Made by a program: the position numbers and the translations under genes
Source: Coccinella septempunctata
Lineage: Eukaryota; Arthropoda; Insecta; Coleoptera; Coccinellidae
Direction of reading: 5' to 3'
Length of the DNA stretch: 64,000 nt
Assembly (NCBI RefSeq): GCF_907165205.1
Contig: NC_058189.1
Coordinates: 63,920,315 to 63,984,314 of the forward strand
In this document: one piece after another, positions 37,108-49,114 of the stretch
Layout: each line of letters begins with the position of its first letter
Numbering within the stretch: the stretch's first letter is position 1
Notes under the pieces: model-generated
What the model was told of the DNA's origin: nothing
Database searches by the model: none
What the model saw: only the letters and a program-made list of their open reading frames with translations

Positions 37108-37464
37108 GTAAAACAACTCTCATTACCCTACGGAAGCGTTTTCTGTCCGTCCTGAAATTGTCCGGATCGTATTTTCGAATCACCTGTTCGCGGAATGTGT
37201 TTATCTCGAAATATCTGCCATCATATGTCTCCAAGGTCGAACGATCATGATGGATCGTCGGCAGATCGACGATTCGTGTGTTAGATCTCATTCAGAATGC
37301 ACCAAGTGGGAACAAAATCGGATGTATTTCCAAAAATTACGGAGAATAACGAAAAAAATCGTGTATCTCTTTTCCAATACGTACACTGGAGGTCAAATAA
37401 TTTTATTGGTAGAAAAAGTTGTAAAAAACACACATTGAATGAAGAGAAAAACGAGAAAAATATA

Positions 37465-38067
37465 TGAATGAACAAGTCTTTGACTTCTACATATATTTCA
37501 ACAGTAGATTCTTGAGGTCAAAAGACCTCTTTTTCCGATTTGGCCTAAGTAAAAAGCTATAGCTATTCGAAGTTTTCATAATGATCTGGAAAAACAAAAC
37601 AATAACAAGCTACATTTATGAAATCACACATCTGCAGATCATTTAAACAGAGCTGCATTTACCCAACCCAAATTTTCGAATTCCACAGATATTTTTCGTT
37701 TTGGAATATCAAATTACATATGAGAAATACTTTTATTTTACAAAATGGTCAAATATTCATAAGTGACCGTTAAACTTACTTTTAAGAGTTGGTCTCTTAA
37801 AATTTCTGTAGATTTTATAATATGTGATGGTCATGTCATAATAAAGGAACTGGAAAATGGGGAATTTTGGAGATGCTTGGGCACTTCAATGAAAAATTAT
37901 AGTCCACCCATTCGATAAAATCGTTGGTGAAGTTGAGTCAAAATTACATTTTGTTTTATTAGATTTTCAACAGCTTCTATCTTTTGAACAGAGCCGAATT
38001 GAAAAAAATGGTAAAGAAAAAAGTGTTCCGGAAATCTTTCGTTAAGATATCAAAAACTCACCCTGTA
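37465..38067. mobile_element. Hairpin MITE family 1, diverged copy
   Basis: Left arm AAGTCTTTGACTTCTACA with AACAGTAGATTCTTGAGG, right end AAAAACTCACCCTGTA, interior AGTTTTCATAATGATCTGG and TTTTCAACAGCTTCTATC. Confidence 0.75.
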
Positions 38068-40671
38068 AGTCCAAAATGATAACACAGTCTATGAGAAAAA
38101 TATTTTGATACACATTTGCATATAATATTATGAAGATCAAAAAAGAAGAATTCAACTAAAGCCACCCATCAAAACCAAATATGATTCAATTTAAAATATC
38201 ATTTTCTGTGAATATTCCACAAATTTTCCCGATTCATTCGTACTCGCAAACTACACAGGGTGTGCAAGCTATATGTGGCCAAATCTCACATCCAATTTGC
38301 AACTTATGGAGTACCTACGGTCTAATTATCTTCCCTTGTAAAGATAACAATTTGTAACATTTCACAATTTTTTCACTTGAAAAGACGCATATTTTGAAAA
38401 CTTTAATTCTTATCGAAAATCTTCCCTGTTGTGTACAATAAATTTTTATTAAGATGATAGTTTTCAAGTTATGCCAATTTTTAGTGGAAAACTGTTTTGT
38501 AGTAAACTCAACGTAATTTGGTACAAGAATCAATTACCTCATTGAAAGTTGAAACAGATATAATAATTTTCAATGCAGCCCTCCAAGAATACAGTTTTCC
38601 AAGAATAAAGTACCTCCGCCATTTTGCAACCATGCTTATTATGTATTCTCCCAAAGCACCAATCATTTATTGGTGGAGTATTTTTTTATTATTGATCATT
38701 ATATCTTGACACCCAGACCGCAAAGTGATGAATTTGCGGTCAATATTCATAACGATTTACTCGTAGATTATTAATGGGAAAATGAATAAATTCGGTTTAA
38801 ACGGGGAATACCTGAGCACAATTGCAATGATAATTCAACAATGCTGAATTGTTGAACAAGTGCATATTATATTCAGATTCAAGATCCCTAGAGATGTGTA
38901 TGGAATTATTAGACGAAGAACTTTCTCGATTGTGGAAAATACATTGTGGATAGTTGAAATGGTTGACAAGGATTCAAAATCTATAGGGTGCTTGACCTAA
39001 CAACCTAACACACTGAAAATTATCAATGAATTATTATCTATATTATGCTTTTTTTCCAAAGTTATAACATACAATTCTTCTTGAGAAAATGTTCATGCCT
39101 TATTTAATTTTATGTTCGATTGCATCATAAACACTGTATTTATGAATTCGTTTAGGGTCCATAATTGGCTACTTTATTGGACACCACTTTATTGGACACC
39201 ACTTTATTGGACACCACTTTATTGGACTCAACTGTCACTATCATTCTGTCAAGTAAATATACAAGATGCAAACAACGCTTTATTGGAATTTATAGGAAGA
39301 AGAATTGAATTTCGACCTAAAAACGAAATTATGAATTACTATTATAAGCATTAGTGTGGTAGTGAATATTAAAAACACATTCTTTGTTATTCTAAAAATG
39401 CATGCCAAAGGAAGTCGAGCTCGAAGTGGAAGAACAGTTTTCGATCTCCAATACTCTTGATGCTGCATCAACTACTTCCTGGCCCAATATTCTGGTGGCA
39501 AGACTTATTTTAGTACTTTCCGATTCATCTATGTAGTCCATAGCGAAGATCTTTTGTGAGCTTTCAATTCACTATTGAAGTAAGCCAGAATACTGTCTTC
39601 TGTCGATTTTACAATTTTCCTCGTTTTACACCACTTCTTATAGGCCGCATACATATTTTCATAAGCACTTTTAGATTTACTGGGTAAGAGAGATTCTTTT
39701 GGATTATTATGACGTTTGTCACAAAATTAAGGAAGTAAACAACTGTGTTTACTAAGGTTGCTAAGGTCGCCGGTTACTAAGGTAAGAAAATTAAAAGCAC
39801 ACTTAATGTTTTTCAGTAATAAGCCATTTCAGAAAATGAAATTTCTGCATTGCAGTCGAACATAAAGCTTTGTATGCAACTCGTACATAATTAGGCTTTA
39901 TGGACTTGCCCAAGTTATTGGCCTCGCTCGCTTTGCTCGCTCTGCCATAAACTTTTGGACTCGTCCATAAAGACCTAATTTATGTACTTGGTACATAAAT
40001 AGCTATTATAAGCACAATAGGTTTAAAGCATTCTTTTTGATTCAGGACATTTAAATTGTTTCTTACCAGCAATTTAAATACCTACAAATTCCACTATAGT
40101 TGCACCTTGCATCAAGTGGAAAATGCCTGCAATGAGGGTGGAAGTGTCAAGTTCATTCAAGAATTACTCCGTATACTTAATTTTTATTTTCATCCACCGT
40201 TTCGTGCCTAATAACACTCATCAAACTCAAATGGTACCAAAATTTTGTGGTTTTCAGATACGTCAATCGGTGGATTTCCTCCATAGCTGCAACATAAAAG
40301 AACCAACAACGCACCTAGCATATTGTACTCATTCATACTCGAAACCAATCGGTAATCAAGGTTAACAATTCTCTCAAATTGGGTAATAACGAGCGACTAT
40401 TATTGGCCGTTCATTTTATTTATTTGTGTGCTTTTCTCATCACACAACATTGTCGCTTCAAAAATGAGGCTAGTAATGAGCAGTTGAAGGACGACGCGTG
40501 GGCGTCTCTGTATTGAATTTTTTTTTTGTTGACCGCTTATAAGCGCTCTTAGAACTGGTAGAAATTCAATGGATTATCATCATTGTAGTTATAACTCACT
40601 CCTTTACTCCAAATATAGTACATTAGTAGATTTGTTTTCATTATTCACAGTAACTGATTTTTGTTTTATTA
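38068..40671. other. AT-rich, nothing coding recognised
   Basis: Holds a CACAGGGTGTGCAAGC end near 38255, a short 15-bp tandem repeat at 39171-39230 and a CGCTCGCTTTGCTCGCTCTG patch near 39930. No gene supported. Confidence 0.35.
39171..39230. repeat. 15-bp tandem repeat, about 3.7 copies
   Basis: Unit ACACCACTTTATTGG repeated directly, exact or nearly so. Confidence 0.9.
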
Positions 40672-42180
40672 CACTGCGCAAAAAAATTAGCGCACATTAT
40701 GGAAATCTCAAATTTATTCTACAACTGAAGGTGTTCTCAATGATAATTATTTTTATCAGAATTATGCATGCATATGTTATCCACTTTCAACGGTTTTCTT
40801 CAATACAGATGTTTTTTCCCAGCAGGAATAAAAAAAGATGATGTTATCAGATTTTGAATGTATTGGCTCCATTCTAAAATCAGTTGTTCTCGATCAAATA
40901 TAGTGATTAATAGTTTTTCTTTCGTTTGATTTTCTACACTCGATCGCTATGCAACGCGAAACACGCAATTTGACCCAAGAGGAATGTGCCCAAGCGGTAG
41001 TTTTGCGAGAAGAAGGGTGGACATACACAAGAATTGCAGAAAGGTTTGGAGTTTGCCATACAAGTGTGTCCAGAATATTGCAGCGATTCAGGGAGACAGG
41101 TATGAATGTCCGAAGACCAGGACAGGGTAGACCACGGGTAACAACTGCCATTCAAGAACTTTACTTAAGAGTTTCTTGGTTGAGACCGCTCGCCTCCTTC
41201 AAATTCAGCTTGAGCAAACTCAAGGTGCAAATTAGCACTTAGACAATAAGAAATCGCCTCAGAGAATATGATTTAAGGCCTCGTGTCGCGGCAAGAGGCC
41301 CAGCTCTTAACCCAGCCCATCGAAGGGCGCGTTTGGATTTTGCGAGAGAGCATATCCATTGGGAAGAGGCCGATTGGGAAAGAGTTCTTTTCACATATGA
41401 GTCTAGATTCTGCCTCTACCATTGTGATCGACGTTCCCTTGTATACAGACGTCCACATGAAATATATGCTCAGTGCAATTTCCTGAATACCACTGGTTCC
41501 GGGGGGGATCGATTATGGTATGGGGTGGAATATCTTTGACTGCTCGTACAGACCTAGTGGTCGTTGATAATGGAGCTATGAATGCTGATAAGTATATAAG
41601 GAACATTCTTGAAGAGCATCTAGTGCCATTCGCCCCATACATTGGTGAAAATTTCATTTTTATGGACGATAATGCCAGACCCCATCGTGCGCGCATCGTT
41701 CAGGAGTACCTTGAAGAGGTTGAAGTCTCTCGAATGGAATGGCCAGCAAGGAGTCCAGATCTCAATCCGATTGAGCAGGTTTGGGACAACCTCAAAAGAA
41801 GGCTGAGAAGATCAGAAAATCATCCAGCTACTCTTAATGACTTAGGAATCCATTTCGGAGAAATCTGGGAAGGATTAGATCAGAACATTAAGATCACTCA
41901 TTTTGAGTATGAACCGTCGTTGCCGAGCTGTAATTAACGCAAGGGGTGGAAATACCAAGTATTAAATCACTTATCAGCATTTCAGTATTTTGAAAATTGT
42001 TCATTTCTCTTCTTTCACATAAGATTCGGTGAAATCCTGAATTTTTCTTCAATTTAATGTGTCTTGTTTCGTTCAAAACCTTCCCGAGAGAACATAAAAA
42101 ATAAGTTATAAAGTCAATGTAGAGTTAACTTTCATTAAAATTTAGATTTTCAGAATGTGCGTTAATTTTTTGGCGCAGTG
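40672..42180 (+). mobile_element. Tc1-like transposon, complete ends, dead transposase
   Basis: 1,509 bp flanked by TA on both sides (40670-40671, 42181-42182). Terminal repeats CACTGCGCAAAAAAATTAGC and the inverted TTAATTTTTTGGCGCAGTG. The transposase starts at 40949 (MQRETRNLTQEECAQAVVLR). It is broken by a frame shift near 41180, by replacement of the first catalytic Asp (FTYESRF instead of FTDESRF), by another shift near 41510 and by a one-base loss near the C-terminus. The later part (FMDDNARPH, SPDLNPIEQVWDNL) is still readable. The 3' part encodes the normal family ending NRRCRAVINARGGNTKY out of frame. Confidence 0.93.
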
Positions 42181-43477
42181 TATTTTCTGTCTTGGAGCTT
42201 TGGAATCGTAAAAATATATAAACTTCTTCGAAATAGTCGAAGGATATTTCTAGAACCGAATATTAGGCGATTGCGAAGGTTTTTCTTTCAAAATTTCAAA
42301 TATTCCTTCAAGTACATTCAAACAGTCGTTTCCTATATTCATTGTCCGTTTCTTATAGATCGTCTAGTCGCTAAGGAGCTATTATCCCATACAACAGACA
42401 ATCCGCAAAAACGCAACAAATCAAGGAATCATTCTCCCATGTAACATGTTCACAGGAAAAATATTATTGACATTGCAACAATTGAACGCGACAATATCAA
42501 AGTCCTTGAAGCCGTTTTTTTTCAACCGACAATGCTTCATAGCTTGGATAGATCCGTTGTTGTAACAGATGTTGAGCTGGCTTAAACTAAATGTCGTTAA
42601 ATTAGAAGCCATCTACTTTTGGAGAAGGAATTGCCACGGTGCTTCCTAGCTGGTCACATGAAATTCAAGGTCTCGAGCATTTTGTACACAGACTGCAAGT
42701 AATATTCGCGGGAATAGTTTCAGTCCTTTTTTCTCCACCTATTCTTCGAATATTAGCTGGTAAAAAATCTCTGACATCCTTTTTCTCCCATCCCAACACA
42801 TACTTCTTTTTTCATCTTTGATCTTCTCTCAAGGGAAAGTGAATATATGTTATTTTATTATTAGCAACATTAAATCGATCTGTTTATACAGGAAAAGGTC
42901 ACAGCAACTTCTTTGGTGCCCAAGAGATTACAAAGATAATTACATTCTTGACTGTAAGCTCTCCTTATTAGATTACATTATTATTCCAGACTCATAATGG
43001 AAGAAGGAAAAAACTTGTTTTTATTTATTCATATGTCATACGCTTTGTTGAGAGTTGTGAGGTAACAAGGCGTTCAATCATTCTAACTTCTCTTGGCAAC
43101 ATCGTTGTTAGTACATGTTCGAATTCGACTGATTTTTCAGGAAAAATTTCGAAACCTGTTTTCTTGATTTGGTTATCGTCTAATTCCTCAATACGTCTTT
43201 CTTGTTATTTAGCCCTTAACACTACAACAGGTGCTGATCTTAATGGAACAAACTATGGTCACAGATCTTATCCTTTTAATCTCAGAATCTAGTCATACCA
43301 GAATCATTTAATTTGGTATTGGATTCTTAAATCAAAAGGAACGACTATTTTTAGGGGTACTCGAACGAGGGGGCTCTCTGGCAAAATACAAATAGGGATC
43401 TCCTAACTTTGTTTCGAGAATGTGTGACCTGATTTTGTTGCATTTCGGACCACCCTGTATAATAAGTGAATTCAGAC
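42181..43477. other. 3' flank of the glycosyltransferase
   Basis: AT-rich. One TACAGGGTGGTCC-type end (complement) near 43450-43460. No gene recognised. Confidence 0.35.
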
Positions 43478-44674
43478 TCAAAATGTCATCACGTATATTT
43501 TTTCGGGGTCATTTTGGAAAGAACTAGTTTGAACGTAATCATAACCAACTTCCGAACCGTTTGAATATGTTTCGCACTTCACATTCAGATCATGGACACG
43601 TATCCAAAAATCGAACAGCTCTATGGGAAGAAAACACTTCAAACTCAATGCTCTACGCACATTACAAGTACTCACACTCAACTGAGAGTTAACGAAGAGC
43701 TCGATGTGAATCCTCCTTATTCCCAATGATTCCGCTGTTATACCAGTGAGTAAAATATCGTCTAAGCTCAGGAAGTTTTGCCTCAGAATGCCCAAGAACA
43801 ATTCTTCACACAAATGGATTGGAATTAGATAAGACGGACCTATGGTGTAGTCGGGAAAAACTGGATCTTTGTACTCTTCTATGGATACATAATTCGGATC
43901 ATAGATATTCCTGATTGGAGTCCACATCCTAGCCAGCCTTCCGTAAATTTTTTTCGCTTTAGGGTTCAATTTAGAAATGAATTGAAGGAGTTTTGCGACG
44001 TTTATGAATACGTCGTCTGTGGTTTTGAGGAGGAACTTGGCCTTGTGACAAGATTTCTTGGTCCATTCAAGTATCTGTATGGCTTTCAAGGTTGGAACTT
44101 CAGGTTCATCAAGTAAAGGACATCTGATGATGTCGTCGTAGATTTGTTCTTCCTTATCTTGTTGATCTATCCACGGCAAATATGTCGTTTCTCCAACAAA
44201 AAACGCTATTTCCACATCTCTTCGCATGGCAAAATGTCCCCAGGTTCCTCTTACAGCTTCCCTCTGCCTCACCCTGTTAGGGGCTGACATCACAGCTATA
44301 AACAGATCCAGATCTTGACCATCTTCGGGGCAAACCTTCGTATTGACGTCTAGACAGTCGGGTTGGTACATCGAGGAGAGATTAACCGTTTTTTTGCCTA
44401 TTTGATCCAGAACTATCGATTGCGGCTCATCATTTTGAGCTATGAACCTACACAGGAGAAAAAAGGCGATAAAAAGTGTGAACGATTTGAAGAAAGAATG
44501 TAACCTCATTCTCGGAACTTTCAAAATGACGTTGGTTATTTGATAATCCATAGAATAACTCCGAACATAGAGAGAGAGAGAGAGATCTTCTTTGCAATCT
44601 AAATGTTGACAAATATTATTTGTAAAGTTATATGGCCTGAGACATGGATTTTTTTTGGAATGATTATTCTTCAT
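43478..44674 (-). CDS. Beta-1,3-galactosyltransferase-like enzyme (GT31)
   Basis: An uninterrupted frame of 398 codons. The more likely start is Met56 (position 44509), which puts the hydrophobic anchor (LHSFFKSFTLFIAFFLLCRF) directly at the N-terminus; the longer version has a GA-repeat-encoded Ser/Leu run that looks like 5' UTR. It then has the type II Golgi enzyme layout. GT31 motifs: RQREAVRGTWG (136-146), metal-binding acidic motif in KTTDDVF (217-223), FPDYTIGPSYLI (273-284) and LDDILLTGITAESLGI (304-319). The family transfers Gal or GlcNAc in beta-1,3 linkage from a UDP-sugar in the Golgi lumen; donor and acceptor cannot be told from sequence. No introns. Confidence 0.9.
   Translation of the reverse strand: MKNNHSKKNPCLRPYNFTNNICQHLDCKEDLSLSLYVRSYSMDYQITNVILKVPRMRLHSFFKSFTLFIAFFLLCRFIAQNDEPQSIVLDQIGKKTVNLSSMYQPDCLDVNTKVCPEDGQDLDLFIAVMSAPNRVRQREAVRGTWGHFAMRRDVEIAFFVGETTYLPWIDQQDKEEQIYDDIIRCPLLDEPEVPTLKAIQILEWTKKSCHKAKFLLKTTDDVFINVAKLLQFISKLNPKAKKIYGRLARMWTPIRNIYDPNYVSIEEYKDPVFPDYTIGPSYLIPIHLCEELFLGILRQNFLSLDDILLTGITAESLGIRRIHIELFVNSQLSVSTCNVRRALSLKCFLPIELFDFWIRVHDLNVKCETYSNGSEVGYDYVQTSSFQNDPEKIYVMTF
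44570..44586. repeat. GA microsatellite
   Basis: Eight GA units. They lie in the frame upstream of the preferred GT31 start, supporting the shorter protein. Confidence 0.85.
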
Positions 44675-44895
44675 TATTCTGTCAAGTGAGCTGATGAAGG
44701 AATATCATCCGTAGGTATAGCTTGAATAATTTATCAGGAATTACATTCACCTTTCAGGTCATGAAAATTTCCTGGATACTTCTCTCACGAAGAGATATGG
44801 ATTTTTAGCATTTCCTGTTTGGAAAATAATTTGACATTTTGTTTTTCCCTGATTTTCAACTCGATTGCAAGGACTTTCCACAGATAAAACTCCAA

Positions 44896-45330
44896 TTTTT
44901 GTTAACCCAGTGCTCATTTTTAGCTCTGCTGTCCCAAAGGCACAGAAAACAAGGATATTTTGTATAACCACTCTGCTGTCCAAGGAGGAAGTTAATCATT
45001 TTTAAATCAACACAAATTGACCACTGATGTTGTTCGTATTTAATTTTTCTCAAAACTAATGCTATTGTTTCATATTCTTCCTTCATGGTAGTAGAATGAC
45101 CAATAGGAATTGAGCCAAATTTGTTACCGTTATGTGAAAGAACACATTTTAAACTACGTTTTGAACTGTCAATATACCATTTAACTTGTAACGTGTATCT
45201 CAGAAACTAGAGCTGATAGAGAAAATCTGGTGGCATTTTTGGAATCAGCACATTAAAAATATCTAAAATCAGATGTTAGATTTCCGGCACCAATTTTTTT
45301 TTTTCATTTTGTTGGCCTGTGGTATCGTAG
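44896..45330 (-). mobile_element. Fragment of the CACAGGCC transposon
   Basis: About 435 bases closely match 57190-57628, including the right terminal repeat TTGTTGGCCTGTG and the first part of the same protein (SICVDLKMINFLLGQQSGYT, CFLCLWDSRAK). The match stops abruptly at 44895, inside the codons after NKNW. Confidence 0.85.
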
Positions 45331-45643
45331 ACCCCTCTACTACAAGTACCTACGCATTCTGTCACATTATACATAGCAGATGTTCCCTTTGATATAAACA
45401 TCAATAGAGATAATTTTCTCCGAATAAGGTCGTTTTCATCGAACCCCATATATCGCGACCGTGTGGGCGAGATCCGTCTCTGCACGCCGACCGAGAAGTG
45501 CTGCTATGTCCCAATCCCGGAAGAACTCCGGAGAAAGTTGAGCACGCCGGACTAACCGAGTAAACCGGTATGCTGGGAGGAAGAAATGCTTTCGAGCGTG
45601 TTCTTTACGAGGAACAATATTGCGAAAGGTTCGGCGTGTCAAA
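45331..45643. promoter_or_regulatory. CpG-rich region before exon D
   Basis: 45430-45640 is CpG-rich and open in several frames on both strands. It resembles the blocks before 16394 and 36936; promoter role inferred. Confidence 0.3.
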
Positions 45644-45776
45644 ATGCCACGGATCCGTATTTATTTTGTGCCCGGAGAGAGAACGGATGCAAGTGCCGAT
45701 TTTGTCTGTCGATTCTACCCACAGCATCGGCACTTTCTTCTCTCGTTCAAGGACGACGAAGATCTGGCGCGATACG
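45644..45776 (+). CDS. Candidate first coding exon D (unknown gene)
   Basis: ATG in a good insect context (TCAAAATGCC) opens 44 codons: MPRIRIYFVPGERTDASADF, then FYPQHRHFLLSFKDDEDLAR, Tyr plus G, up to TACG|GTGGGC. It ends after codon base 1, as do exons A-C. The donor is weak and all three frames are open because of base composition, so this is the least certain of the four. Confidence 0.28.
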
Positions 45777-46339
45777 GTGGGCCTTTCCGAGAGATTTCTT
45801 CATATTCGGCCATATAGATTTCACAAGGTTAGCTGCTGCTGCCGGAATTCAGATTTCGGAAATTGGGCTATCGGAAATATCGACGTGGGCAAATGTAGGC
45901 ACACTTCTTGGTGGCCTTGTGAAAACGTAATGTGCCTCATATAAAGTGGAGTAGTACAAAGTGGAGCCTCCCAGAGAAGTGTGACAGGTTTACAACACTG
46001 GATAGTGGATAATGTCTGTTTGTTTGTTCGAGCATCACGCAAAAACTACTGGTTCAAACTTGATGAACAATTTTCATTCGAAACTGTATGATGCGACTGA
46101 GAAATTGGTCTTTATACCATCTAGCCTGTTTGGGAAATTGAAAAAATATGACAGGTTTAATTTCTTCATTACCATTTCGATGTTAAATGCAAAATGGCGA
46201 AAGCACAATGAACTCGTCAATCACATTGTTTTTTGTTGAAGCCTGGTCTCATTTCTGGATATGCCAACACTGAAAATATGAGGATGTGCAGCAGCAATAA
46301 GCAGCTCAATAAAATTTTCTATTGAGACTCAAGTTCCTC
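45777..46339. other. Nothing recognised
   Basis: Open frames here show no domain or splice support. Confidence 0.3.
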
Positions 46340-47272
46340 CTCGAATTATAATGAAAAAAATATCGGGTAAAAAGTCAGTTTGGACTTTGTCACAGTTCTT
46401 TATTCAATACTGCCAAGCTTTCGGCCACTTACATGGCCATCCTCAGGACATTAAAAAAACAGTAGAATGTAAAATAAATCAATGATAATCAATGAAATCT
46501 CACATGCAAACTGAACCTAATAGAGCAATGAACAAGCAGAACAAAACCGTAATAAATACATCTAAACATCAAAAACTCTCAGTTAAAACATTAAAATCCT
46601 TGACAAAGGGCAGAATAAAATCTTCTCATCGAGGACATTTATTCTAATAGAATGAAAAGATTATCGGTAAAAAGTCAGTTTGGTCTTTGTCACAGTTCTT
46701 TATTCAATACTGCCAAGCTTTCGGCCATTTACATGGCCATCCTCAGGACACTTAAAAAACAGTAGAATGTAAAATAAAACAATGATAATCAATGAAATCT
46801 CACATGCAAACTGAACCTAATAGAGCAATGAACAAGCAGAACAAAACCGTAATAAATACATCTAAACATCAAAAACTCTCAGTTAAAACATTAAAATCCT
46901 TGACAAAGGGCAGAATAAATTCATCTCATCGAGGACATTTATTCAAATAGAATGAAAAAATTATCGGTAAAAAGTCAGTTTGGTCTTTGTCACAGTTCTT
47001 TATTCAATACTGCCAAGCTTTCGGCCATTTACAAGGCCATCCTCAGGGCACTAAAAAAACAGTAGAATATAAAATAAATCAATGAAAATCAATGAAATCT
47101 CACATTCAAACTGAACCTAATAGAGCAATGAACAAGAAGAACAAAACCGCAATAAATACATCTAAACATCAAAAACTCTCAGTTAAAACATTAAAAATGT
47201 TCGATGAGATGAATTTATTTTGCCCTTTGTCAAGGATTTTAATGTTTTAACTGAGAGTTTTGGATGTATAGA
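46340..47272 (-). repeat. Three 300-bp tandem repeats plus an inverted stub
   Basis: AAAAAGTCAGTT ends at 46380, 46680 and 46980, an exact 300-bp period; units are nearly identical. After the third, 47205-47272 is the reverse complement of the unit's end (TTGCCCTTTGTCAAGGATTT). On the minus strand each unit has CTGAGGA, a GGCCA/TGGCC hairpin and GAAAGC, the layout seen in long terminal repeats of Penelope-like elements. Origin inferred. Confidence 0.8.
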
Positions 47273-47292
47273 TGTGAGAGAACCAGAAATAA

Positions 47293-47431
47293 CATTTGTC
47301 ATGGTTTTTCAACAGCCTGTATCTTCTAAACCGAGCCGATTCGGAAAAAAAGGTTAAGAAAAAAAGTGTTTCTTTCGACCTCAAGAATCTACTGTTGAAA
47401 TATTTGTACGAGTCAAAGAGTCACCCTGTAT
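47293..47431. mobile_element. Hairpin MITE family 1, right-end fragment
   Basis: TTTTTCAACAGCCTGTATCT, AACCGAGCCGATTCGG, AAGAATCTACTGTTGAAATA and the end AGAGTCACCCTGTA. Confidence 0.8.
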
Positions 47432-48032
47432 GATTTTGGCCAACTGAATACTAGAATCATTTCAACGTTGATCCTTCCATTTTGAATAACGTTTTTGAAT
47501 ATGTCACAAAAAGGCGTGGGAAGTGTTTGAAGCGAAGACTAGAACATTTCCAGTTCAGATATTTTTCACCCAACGGTGAATTATCAACCTGTAAATTGAT
47601 CACAATAGTGAAGATATCAACCCTCGTAAGTAGCTTCGTCTGTGCCAATAAATCATCCATATCTGCATGCATCGATTGCCAGGTAACTCATCTTCGAACC
47701 TATACTATTACCGTCGTGATTTCAAACGATTTTATCCGATATGATAGTTAAAGTTAATCTCATGATTTATTGATCACGAATCGAGAAGAAATGATGAACA
47801 ACGACGAGGATACGCTAAAAAGAGAAAGCGCCGAAATTAATCAATTATTGTGCGTTTTTATTAGAAGTCGAAAGTTAAACTTTTACTTTTTAAATTCGGC
47901 AGTTGAACGTCCTTGAAACCGTTGAATACATCGCAAATTAACGCGATATGTTACGGTTTTTAAACTCGGATATCTTAATCAAGTTTATCGAGAAAACGAT
48001 CTATGAGAATCAGTGGATATTCTGAACAGATG
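47432..48032. other. Nothing recognised
   Basis: Short frames on both strands at 47457-47751 have no recognisable domain. Confidence 0.3.
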
Positions 48033-49088
48033 TCAAGACCGAACCTGTGTGTTGATATCTAGTCAGCCCAAGCAGCTCCAATGCAAAAAAAATGTTGCGT
48101 TACCACAGCAACGAACAAGAACTCATTAGAAGTGTCAGTGTGAAGTTTGAGGTCAAAAAAGTAAACCAGTGTTACGCAATAAATTAAAAGAAAGAAGATG
48201 TACACCGAAATTGTGAAAATCGAAAAATTGGAGTATCGAGCCATCATCAAGTACCTGTATTTAAAAGGGTTAAGAGGTGAGCAGATTCACGAAGATATGC
48301 TTGATACCCTTGGTGGTCAATGTCCTTCGTATGCGATCGTGAAAAATTGGACTGCAAGCTTCAAAAGAGGTAAATTTTCCATTGAAGATGTTGACCGATC
48401 GGGAGGGCCAGTTTCTGTGTCAGTCCCAGAAAATATCGATGACAATTAATGACATGATTTTATCAGACCGTCGAATTGGGCTAAAACGGATATCTGAAGC
48501 ACTGAATATTTCATACGAACGCGTTCATCATATGGTTCATGTCAATTTGGACATGAGGAAAATTGCTGCAAAATGGATCCCCAAATGTTTGAATGTGCAC
48601 GCAAAAGCGTACAAGGGTAGAAGCATCGCGTTCAATCTGTGCTCGATTTGAAAACGACTTCTTAAACCGAATTGTTGCTATGGATGAGACTTGTGTACAT
48701 TTCTACGATCCGGAAACAAAACAACAATCGATAGAATGGCGACACTCTGGTTCTCCAAGACCTAAGAAGTTTCGTGTCCAAAAATCTGCTGGAAAAGTTC
48801 CTGCTTCAGTTTTTTGGGATTTCTATGGAGTAATCATGATTGATTTTTTGGATAAGGGTAGAAAAATAACCAGAGAATACTATTCGACATTACTGACCAC
48901 TCAACGGGAAAAAATTAAAGAGAAAAGACGCGGAAAGCCATCCAAAATTGTTTTGTTTTTGCAGGACAACGCCCCTGCACACAAATCTCATGTTACCATG
49001 CAAAAAGTCGTGATTTAGGGTTTGAATTACTAGAACACCCCCCTTATCCAGCAGATTTGGCTCCATCTCTTTCCTCAACTGAAAAAAT
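48033..49088 (+). pseudogene. mariner transposon, dead copy 2 (3' truncated)
   Basis: 5' flank from TTGATATCTAGTCAG matches copy 1 at 34768-35960. The transposase begins at 48198 (MYTEIVKIEKLEYRAIIKYL) and spans three frames: 48198-48449, then 48382-48651, then 48593-49018. It retains MDETCVHFYDPETKQQ (first catalytic Asp) and LQDNAPAHKSH (second). An in-frame TAG follows the second block, and the element ends near 49088, before the third catalytic Asp. Inactive. Confidence 0.88.
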
Positions 49089-49114
49089 CTTATCTTGAAA
49101 TCAAGATAAGATCT
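49087..49114. repeat. Perfect short palindrome
   Basis: ATCTTATCTTGA and its complement TCAAGATAAGAT flank two bases, at the point where mariner copy 2 breaks off. Confidence 0.85.

Noticed and set aside
46340..47272. CRISPR-like array
   Set aside because: Units are 300 bp, nearly identical throughout with no variable spacers, in a eukaryotic context.
47457..47751. Frames of 71 and 89 codons
   Set aside because: No family motif, no splice sites, opposite strands overlap.
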